Source: UBA9647 sp963739335
Lineage (GTDB): Bacteria; Bacteroidota; Ignavibacteria; UBA10030
NCBI GenBank assembly: GCA_963739335.1
Contig: CAVUAC010000063.1
Span: 43,270-107,269, forward strand
DNA: 64,000 nt
Direction of reading: 5' to 3'
Made by a program: the position numbers and the translations under genes. This document shows, in pieces, positions 24,830 to 32,359 of the stretch; position 1 is the stretch's first letter; each line of letters opens with the position of its first letter. The notes beneath the pieces were generated by a model. That model was given only the letters and a program-made list of their open reading frames with translations, was not told the DNA's origin and did no database searches.

Positions 24830-25069
24830 ATGAAAAAGAAGAACAGGCAGCCATTGAGTGCTCGCGAGACTGAGGTCCTCTACTACATTGCCCACGGTTG
24901 GACAGCGCCGCAGATTGGTAAGAAGTTAGGCATTACTTGGCGCACAGTAGGGACTCACGTCAAAACGATCATGCGGAAGCGTAGGATTAGGTCTCGTGCA
25001 GGCTTGGCAATTGAGTGGTTGCGTCTGAGCGGGAGAAAGTCTATTCCACCACGTAAGGACTTCAGGTGA
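24830..25069 (+). CDS. Stand-alone LuxR-type helix-turn-helix protein
   Basis: A 79-residue protein that is almost only a LuxR/NarL DNA-binding domain: LSARETEVLYYIAHGWTAPQIGKKLGITWRTVGTHVKTIMRKRRIRSR (residues 8-56). There is no receiver or sensor domain, so it would act as a constitutive or dosage-dependent regulator unless it binds a partner. It faces the sigma-54-like ATPase gene, ending 26 bases from that gene's end. Confidence 0.85.
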   Translation: MKKKNRQPLSARETEVLYYIAHGWTAPQIGKKLGITWRTVGTHVKTIMRKRRIRSRAGLAIEWLRLSGRKSIPPRKDFR

Positions 25070-25094
25070 AAAAGCGCTCGGGAGAGAGGAGGGT

Positions 25095-26066
25095 TCACCT
25101 TCGGCGGAACGCGCGGTCGCTGATGCCCAGGAGTTGTGCAGCCCTGGTTTGATGACCTGCATTTTTCGCTAGAGCCCGCTGGATTATCCCTTCCTCAATG
25201 ACAGACAGAGACTCGCGTAAGGAAAATTCGCTTCCCTCTTCGATCATTAGCATCATTTTCATCAGTTCGATTTTTTCCTGCTCCTGGATGGATTCTTGAA
25301 GGCTGGGCAGCAGTATGCTGCGAACATAGGCCTTGAGCTGGATGACGTTTTGTTCCCATCGTTGATGCTGCAGTAGTCTAATGAGCGCTGCATCGATCTT
25401 CCCGCTGCTTTTTATGTTGCGTGTCACCTGGGCCCGTTCCGGCTGCGGTAGGTCCCATCCGTCAGGTAACTGATTCAAAAAATGGTGGACAAGGAGTGGT
25501 ATGTCTTGCTTCCGTTTGCGCAGGGGTGGGACGGAGACCTTTACGCATTCTCTAAGCCTGAGGAAGAGAGGCTCGATTATTCTCCCCTTGCGGTAGAAGC
25601 TCTGCAATGGTTGTTTGAGGGTGAAGATGGTTCTGGCGAGAACGGGATTCACCGTGTCTGATCCGAGTCTAGTGATCTTCTTCTTTGTCAATGCTTCGGC
25701 TAGCCTCTCCTGCAGGAATGGATTTGCGTGGTCGATGTGCTTGAGTAGTACCGTCGAAGTAGCTTCGAGGCAACTGCGTCGAGTGGTAGTGAGGTCCGGC
25801 GGGCCACCACCTAGTAGTGCTACCCGCTGCTCTCGTTCGCTCAAGATGCTGAAGTTGACTGAACCTAGCTCTAATGACTTCCGCGGGCTACGGGCATGGA
25901 TAGCTTTGGCTAGCAACGTTTTGCCGACACCGGTTTCTCCGATAATTACGAGGGGCTCAGTATCGGCGGAGAGGTGCTGGATTCTCGCCTTGAGCCTTGT
26001 GATCGAAGGGCTGCGCCCTATGATTTGGATGGAATCCAGAATCCCGGTCCTGGGGTGAGAGACCAA
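25095..26066 (-). CDS. Degenerate sigma-54 activator-like ATPase with Fis-type HTH
   Basis: A 323-residue protein with the fold of an NtrC-type AAA+ domain plus a C-terminal Fis HTH (NAGHQTRAAQLLGISDRAFRRR). Walker A is intact (GETGVGKT near 43-50), but the GAFTGA loop that contacts sigma-54 is replaced by LLGGGPPD and the Walker B region reads TSTVLLKHID, without the usual Asp-Glu. The sensor-like Arg region (LRKRKQDIPLLVHHFL) remains. It probably binds DNA but cannot activate sigma-54 in the classical way, so it may act as a repressor or antagonist. Two copies of a 16-base motif lie upstream of it. Confidence 0.82.
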   Translation of the reverse strand: MVSHPRTGILDSIQIIGRSPSITRLKARIQHLSADTEPLVIIGETGVGKTLLAKAIHARSPRKSLELGSVNFSILSEREQRVALLGGGPPDLTTTRRSCLEATSTVLLKHIDHANPFLQERLAEALTKKKITRLGSDTVNPVLARTIFTLKQPLQSFYRKGRIIEPLFLRLRECVKVSVPPLRKRKQDIPLLVHHFLNQLPDGWDLPQPERAQVTRNIKSSGKIDAALIRLLQHQRWEQNVIQLKAYVRSILLPSLQESIQEQEKIELMKMMLMIEEGSEFSLRESLSVIEEGIIQRALAKNAGHQTRAAQLLGISDRAFRRR

Positions 26067-26115
26067 ACTGAGGTGCGTAACTTGGGCCGCCTGGGAGAGA
26101 GGGTCCTTGCGGCTG

Positions 26116-26149
26116 GAGGTCTCTTGGACTCTATGGGTCTCTAGGACTC
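26116..26149. promoter_or_regulatory. Paired 16-base direct repeat upstream of the sigma-54-like gene
   Basis: GAGGTCTCTTGGACTC (26116-26131) and GGGTCTCTAGGACTC (26135-26149), 18 bases apart, 50-85 bases upstream of the start at 26066. The first unit is identical to 27517-27532. Suggests an operator or activator site shared by the two genes. Confidence 0.6.
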
Positions 26150-26486
26150 GGAAACTAGACTATTTGGATGGAGCTAGGTCGCGGGAAGAGGCGCGATGCA
26201 GGACTACTTAGATGTCAGGTGTTGAGGTGATGAGAGGATCAGTAATGGAGATCGATTGGTTTGGTCTCTGAAGGTCACGTTGGTGCTTTGCTGAAGGTGC
26301 GCTTCCTTTTACAGAGTGCGTGCGGCAAGATAATGAACAGGCGAATCAGAAAGCAAAGGGAATCGATTGGCGGTTTGAGTGGGGACAAAGGGCGAGAGTC
26401 CGCCGGGGAACCAGAAGATTACTGCGCTGACCATTCGACATTGAGCTGATGATAATACCGACGGGCGAGCGCACCTTTGGGTGTCC

Positions 26487-26745
26487 ATTTTCTTTTTGCT
26501 CGCCAAAGAGAAATCTCGGCACTTTAGATCTCGACCCTTACGGGTTGTTACCTTTTTGCTTGTCCAAAAAGGTAACCGAAAAAGGACACGGAAATCGTAA
26601 CCCGCGTGATAGAGCTGCCCACGCACAAGCCGAAGATTTCGGCCTTATAGAGTTCTGCAATCGATGAAGTGTCAGCAATCGACCGAAATCTAAACGCACC
26701 TGACTGAACCGCCATCCCACACCGCCGACGATTTCCGGGGCAATG
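26487..26745. repeat. Family A two-hairpin dispersed repeat, copy 4
   Basis: Stem GTTACCTTTTTG (26547-26558) with loop CTTGTC and its exact complement at 26565-26576. The second hairpin is present in altered form (GATTTCGGCC ... GACCGAAATC). Another decayed hairpin with loop CTCGCC precedes it near 26490-26520. The 300 bases before it hold no gene I can support. Confidence 0.7.
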
Positions 26746-26919
26746 GGCGAGTTTTGCGCAGTGGAGTAGAAAACGACCCAGGTAACAGAAACCACCAGCG
26801 TGGGTGGGAGATGAATTTGAGTATCACAATGCAAAGCGATTTGTCGCAAAATGCAAAAGGCAATTCATTGCTTTTCCCCTGTTGCCGGTCTACCTTTCCG
26901 GACAACGCATGGGGGAAGA

Positions 26920-27123
26920 ATGAATGGACACACGAGACCTCTGAGTTTCTTCTCGGTCGAGGTCAGGCTGGAAGCCCGCTACAAGTTGCTCGTCGCTGCT
27001 CAGAGCGAACAGGAAGCGATCAACGCGGCATTCTCTGAAGATTTGCCTGCGCAAAGTCTTGAGGATTTTGAGAGAGAGCTTGTTAGGGTCGTGGAGATGA
27101 AAGAGCGGGTTTATGTGTCGTGA
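26920..27123 (+). CDS. Small conserved protein, paralogue of the gene at 36520
   Basis: A 67-residue soluble protein (SVEVRLEARYKLLVAAQSEQ-EAINAAFSEDLPAQSLEDFERELVRVVEMKERV). It matches the 74-residue product at 36520 along its whole length, with shared pattern V.L.A.Y.L...S..EA....S...P..SL...E...V.V..., so both are real genes. The start is placed at the ATG that gives this shared length. Function unknown; no cysteines or membrane segments. Confidence 0.72.
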   Translation: MNGHTRPLSFFSVEVRLEARYKLLVAAQSEQEAINAAFSEDLPAQSLEDFERELVRVVEMKERVYVS

Positions 27124-27191
27124 GTTCGCCTGGGGATCGTATGCAGGTGCTGATCATCCGTTGATTCGCGCGGTCTATCTCTAGAAAATGC

Positions 27192-27437
27192 TCAGGGTTC
27201 TGCGACCTCGAGGAGGAGTTCTATCGTCGGCGGAGAGACATTCGTATTGATGCGAACCACTTCTCTCTGATCGCCCTTTAGCTTCTTCGTCTGGATTGTT
27301 ACAACGCCGCCATCAAGAACAGCCCGGATATTCCCATAGTTATTGAGCAAGACCTCCCTCGATTTCTTTGAGATTGGGATGGGGGTTTCAAAAGGGATCC
27401 GGGTTCGTTTGAAGTCCTTCGTCGAGTCCATATTCAA
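27192..27437 (-). CDS. Small basic hypothetical protein
   Basis: An 81-residue protein, mixed alpha/beta, Lys/Arg-rich in the first half (TRIPFETPIPISKKSREVLLNNYGNIRAVLDGGVVTIQTKKL). No family recognised. It lies downstream of two very small coupled genes on the same strand and has two copies of the 16-base direct-repeat motif 64-95 bases upstream. Confidence 0.6.
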   Translation of the reverse strand: MNMDSTKDFKRTRIPFETPIPISKKSREVLLNNYGNIRAVLDGGVVTIQTKKLKGDQREVVRINTNVSPPTIELLLEVAEP

Positions 27438-27500
27438 TCCGAGATGTGATTGAAAAGAAAAAGACCTAAGCCGTCGGCCTGGATGCTGACCGATGGGGCT

Positions 27501-27532
27501 GAGGTCTCTGGACTCGGAGGTCTCTTGGACTC
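27501..27532. promoter_or_regulatory. Paired 15/16-base direct repeat upstream of the gene at 27437
   Basis: GAGGTCTCTGGACTC (27501-27515) and GAGGTCTCTTGGACTC (27517-27532), 16 bases apart. The second is identical to 26116-26131. Located between the small gene ending at 27546 and the start at 27437. Confidence 0.6.
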
Positions 27533-27545
27533 TAGGATAAGGTGT

Positions 27546-27710
27546 TTAAAACTGTGTGAATATAGTCATCAAAGAAAAGAGAAACAACCGGGTGAGGTGG
27601 GGATCAGAGCGGGCCCCCTCTCCAATCAGCGCTTCGAGCTTCTGGATGAGCCGATTGTTCTGTTCCATGGCGCGTTGGTCAATGGGGAATCTGTATCCCC
27701 AATATTTCAA
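27546..27710 (-). CDS. Very small coupled protein (54 residues)
   Basis: A TTG start overlaps the TGA of the preceding small zinc-ribbon gene (TTGA), giving a 54-residue product with a helical stretch (RAMEQNNRLIQKLEALIGEG) and a hydrophobic end. An internal ATG at 27668 is the alternative start. Coding character is supported mainly by the tight coupling; no homologue is known to me. Confidence 0.45.
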   Translation of the reverse strand: MKYWGYRFPIDQRAMEQNNRLIQKLEALIGEGARSDPHLTRLFLFSLMTIFTQF

Positions 27711-27865
27711 ATCAAGACACTACGAGAAACATCCTCGTTCTTGGCGACTCGGTTTTTGATTTCTTCTTCGGCTTCTCGGCAATCCGAACACAACCACAGC
27801 TCTTTGCTGTTTGATACTTGACATGACGGGCATTCACTGAAAACAGTTTTCCGCCAACCAGGCAT
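27707..27865 (-). CDS. Very small zinc-ribbon protein (52 residues)
   Basis: Starts with an ATG immediately after a TAA. The product has two CxxC pairs (ECPSC at 11-15 and LCSDC at 25-29) 10 residues apart, followed by a charged helix (REAEEEIKNRVAKNED). This spacing fits a rubredoxin-type zinc knuckle. Too short for most gene callers. Coupled to the next small gene by TTGA. Confidence 0.55.
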   Translation of the reverse strand: MPGWRKTVFSECPSCQVSNSKELWLCSDCREAEEEIKNRVAKNEDVSRSVLI

Positions 27866-27891
27866 TTACAATCCGCTACAGGTTTGCGAGG

Positions 27892-28125
27892 TTGGGATTT
27901 CCTTTCACTGGACTTCTTGATCTGAAGAAGGCCATCGACCGAGGCTACCCCAATCTGATCTCATTGAATCAAGGCTGGCATTACTCGGTGGTCTGCGGAT
28001 ACTCCAATTCGCACCTCTTCGTTATGAACTCATCTTTGAATATATGGGTGATGGGGAGTGTCCGGTGCCGTGCGCCGAAAAAGGAGTTCAATGAAGTTTG
28101 GGACCGGGGGGTGGTTATTTGCTGA
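27892..28125 (+). pseudogene. Fragment of a C39/papain-like cysteine peptidase
   Basis: A 77-codon frame with the second half of a C39-like domain: AIDRGYPNLISLNQGWHYSVVCGYSNSHLFVMNSSLN, where the His of HYSVVCGY fits the catalytic His and the following Asn the third residue. The half with the catalytic Cys is missing upstream. It ends at a normal stop. Probably a remnant of a bacteriocin-processing or immunity-type peptidase gene. Confidence 0.5.
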
Positions 28126-28170
28126 ACGATTGGAAAGCGGCTGAGCATGTAGCAGTTTTTTCTTGTGCAG

Positions 28171-29514
28171 TCACTTTGCTTGGCGCCCTCCCATTTCCGC
28201 ATCAGCAAAAAGCCTCAACACTTGCGCAGATGGGTAAGTGGACAGAGAAGCGATTGAATGAGCTAGTTCGATGGGCACAAGTGCATTCTCGTGACGACTG
28301 CTGAGCAGGGGAGGCAAGGTTGCGATCATTCGTTCGTAGCCAATCAAAGAAGAGATGTCTGGAGTCATGATGTAATCTCGCATCGGTTTCGTAACCGGCA
28401 CGCTTAGGACCAAGAAATGGCGACCGGCAACATTGATGAATACTTTTGCCCCATAGTTGGTATCCTTTCCATAGGGTGCACCTTCTGCAGGCCGATGTTG
28501 TATCTGCTCACATATGTAGTGATGATCCGGAATGAAGAACGTGTTTTCGGGTGCTGCACGCTTAATCAGATCAAAGTGCTCTACGAAAGAACCTGTTTTT
28601 TCCTGGCCAAGGATAGAGACTGGATAACCTTGGTTATAAGCGTGAATGAGAAAGCGTCTGATTGGCTGTACGAGCTTCGAGTACTGGGCACGTATCTGAA
28701 GTGGCCCATCCTTTAGAAAAAGGCATCGATGCAAAACTTCGCGATTCGTTTCCCAGAAGTGACGAATTCCAGTGAAGAGCAACAGAGTCTCGTGAACACC
28801 CATGTAGGACGTCGCAACTACATCAGCGGCAGAGTCTTCCACCATGTCGTGATGGAAACCAAGCATGTCTGTAAGATAGATTGTTTTTCCGCACGCCGGA
28901 CAATTTCCTTCTTCCAAATCATAATCAAGTGTAGCCCGGCCACTCGCACACTCAGGGTGGGGACATTCAAAGAATGGCAATTGTCTCCTTTGTCCTGACC
29001 ATTTCTCAAAGGCAATCCACTTTAGTGTCTCCATAATCTCGCCTTTAATCGAAGGCGAGGGATCCTTGATAGATTCATAGATTATCTGCCGAATGGTATG
29101 GTAGACTGTAGTGCCGGGTACCTTGACGTGACGTAGAGGAAATACTGTGGCATGATATATGGCCGAGTCCGACATTATGTCTCGAAGTGCAAATGGATGT
29201 GGAGATTGTTTGTCAACTCGCGCCAGTCTGACTTGATCGACGACCATCAAAGCAGTCTTAATGAATGCCAAGGCCTTGTGAGGTGGGACTTCATCCTGAA
29301 TGACTTGAAAGGAACCATCCACAGCAAATACCAGATCCAACGGTTTGCCGGAAAAATCGAGAGGGTTCCATCTGGACTTGTCCACTTGTGGATCAGCTTC
29401 GATTTCCTCAAAACTTTTTATCAGCTGCTTCACAAGCGGGCTATTGAGCACATCCAGATGTCCTAGTCTTGATGCTCTTTCGCCAGGGAGTCTCTTACCA
29501 GAACTATAGGGCAT
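28171..29514 (-). CDS. nurA: NurA-domain nuclease with zinc ribbon
   Basis: A 447-residue NurA-family 5'-3' nuclease. The first acidic motif (VFAVDGSFQ, Asp 66) carries the metal-binding Asp of the RNase H-like fold, and a later DG (FLKDGPLQ) fits a second conserved acidic position. A C4 zinc ribbon (CPHPEC ... CPAC) is inserted around residues 187-215, which is not found in archaeal NurA. It is the last gene of a six-gene run, 24 bases after HerA. NurA and HerA normally form a complex in which HerA pumps DNA to the nuclease; bacterial pairs often belong to defence islands. Confidence 0.88.
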   Translation of the reverse strand: MPYSSGKRLPGERASRLGHLDVLNSPLVKQLIKSFEEIEADPQVDKSRWNPLDFSGKPLDLVFAVDGSFQVIQDEVPPHKALAFIKTALMVVDQVRLARVDKQSPHPFALRDIMSDSAIYHATVFPLRHVKVPGTTVYHTIRQIIYESIKDPSPSIKGEIMETLKWIAFEKWSGQRRQLPFFECPHPECASGRATLDYDLEEGNCPACGKTIYLTDMLGFHHDMVEDSAADVVATSYMGVHETLLLFTGIRHFWETNREVLHRCLFLKDGPLQIRAQYSKLVQPIRRFLIHAYNQGYPVSILGQEKTGSFVEHFDLIKRAAPENTFFIPDHHYICEQIQHRPAEGAPYGKDTNYGAKVFINVAGRHFLVLSVPVTKPMRDYIMTPDISSLIGYERMIATLPPLLSSRHENALVPIELAHSIASLSTYPSAQVLRLFADAEMGGRQAK

Positions 29515-29538
29515 AAGTTAGCCGAGCTCCTCCTAGGA

Positions 29539-31497
29539 TCAACCGGTGCGGTTTGTTCCTCGCACCTTGGGATCAAATTTGCGAGCTTGCACCGGTATGA
29601 CAAAACGATGGCTGCGCGTCAACATCCTTATGTAGCCGGGCGTTTTCGCCCGTAAGATGTCGTCTTTCATATTTTCGTAGGAGACATTCATCTTCGCCAA
29701 CGCGGTCACTTCATCCTGTGATGACATATGTGCAATGAAAAAATTCTCTGTCTGAGCCAGAAGATCTCTATTGATTGAGGTTACCGATTGAGTTGAATAA
29801 ACCATCCCAATATGATACTTGGCACCTTCTTTTGCTAACCTGCGATAGATATCGACCGCTCCCTCTTCCCTAGCTGGAAATAGGTTATGAGCCTCTTCAA
29901 AATACAACTGAATGTAGTGATTGCCTAACTTGTTGTTTGTGAACTTATCCACTTGGTGTGCAAGCACAGCGAGAGAAAGCTCTTCGGAGAAATACTTCAT
30001 CACTTCTTCATCAGCGTTCCCAAAATCGAGGATAACAGTCTGCCCATCATCCAGCTCATCAACTATATCGTTTATGAAATCACCTGCTTTCGCATCGTGA
30101 TAGATATCAAACCGCTGTATCATTTTTGTCCCAGCCCCACTTGTCGGCTTGAGGAAATCGAGCAATGCTATATCATCCGAATCCAAGAGAGGTTTGTTGG
30201 AAGACGAAGTTAGAGGGCTTTCTCTATTGGCATTGATTATAAACTCCATTTCTTGTTGAAGTGCATCGAGGTCCAGGATCTTCGGCGGTTTCTGGCCTCC
30301 ATATATTCGATCACGAACTTCTTTGTTGAACCCCGGATCAATGTTGAGCAGGCCCGCTAATTTTTTCTCGTCGGCGCGGAACCCCGCCTTGTGTAGAATT
30401 GCCCAATACATCAAAACCTTGCGTTTGGCTCTTAGTTGTTCGTTCTTTGGGAGGGATTCAAGAGTCTCAATTGGTGACAGGCTAATTCCTCTGAATGATT
30501 GGACGTAGATAGCGGTTCGGCCTTCGCCACTGAGAAGGTTCGAGAGTATCCTATGAGATCGGTCCGGATGTTCATAGAAGTCGAGCTTCAACGGTCGCGA
30601 GGGAGGACTAGTCTTTGGGGTCAGAGCATAAACAGCGCACCTATCTTTATAGGCACTCGACAGAGAATAGTTACCATCCTGTGGATTGTCGTTTGCATAT
30701 TCCCCATTGATATCGAATATCAGTTGTCCAACGTTTTTGGTTGCAGAGGTTGTTTCAATTAGGCTTTGCGCGATGAGCTTTATAACATTGCTCTTGCCTA
30801 GGCGTGTCTTGCCGAACATTGCTGTTCGTGCAGCAAGGAAGTCCCTCGTTGATACCCACACAGGGACATTTGGTTGTTTCTTGTTTGGTAGCGGTAAACG
30901 ACATTCTGTTAGGCGAAGGCCTCCAAGTTGAAATCGATTTTGCTTAGCAACTAGAATGTTGACGACCAGATCAAGAAGTGCGTCATCAGGAGCATATACC
31001 CGATATTTGTGAGCGCTGACAAAGTTGTTCATGTCACCAGAGAACTCCACGGTGTCCTGTTGTTCTGGGTTGGGATAAAACATTCCTAGAACCGATGTGT
31101 TCAATGCCCCCCATTGAAGCTCTGACTGTGTAAATACGTCGAGCTCGGGCATCGACTTCTTTTGCAGCTCGAAATAGGTCTGTTGGGTTTCTTTCGAAAG
31201 CGGCGTCGGTGCAGCATCGAGCACACGCAGGAGCGTGAAGTGCGGCGTAACCATTGCCTCGGGGACCGAAGCTGTCATTATGAGAAGTGAATTCCTTGGG
31301 ACGCCTCCTACTGCAATTTTGAATGGATCTGAAGTAATGATCGTTACAGTGTCATAGTTGATGTCGAGTACGTAGCCGACAAAGCGCATGTCATCGTAGC
31401 GCTTCGCCTTCTCGTTAGATTCCTCATTCTCCATGAAATTTTGTAAAGCGCGCAAAGGATGATTTTGGTGGGCCGCCTTAATAAAGAATTCTTTCAT
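29539..31497 (-). CDS. herA: HerA-family DNA translocase
   Basis: A 652-residue HerA/FtsK-like hexameric ATPase. An N-terminal HAS-barrel-like domain covers residues 1-110. Walker A is GKTRLGKSN at 229-237 and Walker B LYFEEAHNLF near 550, followed by the conserved sensor block AKYHIGMVYSTQSV with a Gln and the C-terminal TPGYIRM region. It would pump double-stranded DNA through its pore, powering the NurA nuclease encoded 24 bases downstream. Its ATG overlaps the Dam stop (ATGA), so the two are translationally coupled. Confidence 0.92.
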   Translation of the reverse strand: MKEFFIKAAHQNHPLRALQNFMENEESNEKAKRYDDMRFVGYVLDINYDTVTIITSDPFKIAVGGVPRNSLLIMTASVPEAMVTPHFTLLRVLDAAPTPLSKETQQTYFELQKKSMPELDVFTQSELQWGALNTSVLGMFYPNPEQQDTVEFSGDMNNFVSAHKYRVYAPDDALLDLVVNILVAKQNRFQLGGLRLTECRLPLPNKKQPNVPVWVSTRDFLAARTAMFGKTRLGKSNVIKLIAQSLIETTSATKNVGQLIFDINGEYANDNPQDGNYSLSSAYKDRCAVYALTPKTSPPSRPLKLDFYEHPDRSHRILSNLLSGEGRTAIYVQSFRGISLSPIETLESLPKNEQLRAKRKVLMYWAILHKAGFRADEKKLAGLLNIDPGFNKEVRDRIYGGQKPPKILDLDALQQEMEFIINANRESPLTSSSNKPLLDSDDIALLDFLKPTSGAGTKMIQRFDIYHDAKAGDFINDIVDELDDGQTVILDFGNADEEVMKYFSEELSLAVLAHQVDKFTNNKLGNHYIQLYFEEAHNLFPAREEGAVDIYRRLAKEGAKYHIGMVYSTQSVTSINRDLLAQTENFFIAHMSSQDEVTALAKMNVSYENMKDDILRAKTPGYIRMLTRSHRFVIPVQARKFDPKVRGTNRTG

Positions 31498-32093
31498 GGT
31501 TTTGGGACTCCATTAATGGGACAGCTTGACAGCACGATTTCGCCCGACTTTTTCGTTATCGCACCGGGCATGCGCCCAGTTCCGCGTGGCAGGGCAAGGG
31601 ATTCACACCCACGGTACAACTTAACAATGTCCGGATGAGAGGAAATCGTCAATAGCCATTTCACCTTTCTCTTTTTCGCTCCGGCCAATACACTCGCCAG
31701 CCGACGATGATCATCGTAGGTAAATTGCCTGCCAACATAGTGACCATTGACCAGCGCTTTTTCACCTGGCCGGTAAGGCGGGTCGAGAAAAACAAAATCG
31801 CCTTCGTCGCAATTCTCGATAACTTCCTCGAAGTCGCAACATCGAATTGTTGCGCGTCTCAAGGAACGTGACAAATCATTGAGTGTGCACTCATCGATTA
31901 CCCAACGACGAGCTTGCCCCCCATAGCCAACATTGAATTTTCCATTAGTGTTGTGACGCCACATTCCCTTGAAGCAGGTTCTGTTCAGATAAAGCACTCG
32001 GGCAGCTCGCTCAGCAATGTTACACGGTTCAAAGTAATCGCGAATTGAATGGTAATCTCGCTTAGTACTGCCAAATTTCCATACCATTTCCAA
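31494..32093 (-). pseudogene. Dam-type adenine methylase, C-terminal part
   Basis: This frame holds the catalytic half of a D12-class N6-adenine methyltransferase: the target-recognition stretch (LNRTCFKGMWRHNTNGKFNVGYG) and the catalytic motif IV DPPY in FLDPPYRPGEK. The first 120 residues with the SAM-binding motif lie in another frame just upstream. Joining the frames near 32085-32095 gives one colinear Dam of about 280 residues. The break is a single-base indel next to GGAAATGG/GGAAATTT. Its TGA overlaps the HerA start. Confidence 0.8.
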
Positions 32094-32350
32094 ACTGTGC
32101 GGGGATCGTACCGAATTCCACGGTACAGGTCGATGAGATCAGGATTAACATCGGACAAAATGGCTTGCCTCGGTGATGTGTAGAGAAAGACGGCGCCACC
32201 ACCAACAAACGGCTCCACATAGCGCCCTTCAATCTCTTCGGCAGAAGGTATGAGCTGCCCTAAGAAGTCCAACATTCTGCGTTTACTGCCTGGGTATCGC
32301 AGAAAACTCTTAATGTGAGCTTGCTCTCTTCCTGCCATTAGATGATTCAT
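31985..32350 (-). pseudogene. Dam-type adenine methylase, N-terminal part
   Basis: Carries FLRYPGSKRRML (motif X) and VEPFVGGGAVFL (motif I, SAM binding), then the start of the target domain, before the frame runs out. Only residues up to the YDPRTVWKW region are homologous; the last 25 codons are off-frame. The start follows the DUF2075 stop by about ten bases. GTG at 32359 is another possible start. Confidence 0.75.
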
Positions 32351-32359
32351 CTGAACCAC

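Noticed and set aside
27450..27821. 123-codon plus-strand frame
   Set aside because: Antisense to the two small minus-strand genes with better features (CxxC pairs and coupling).
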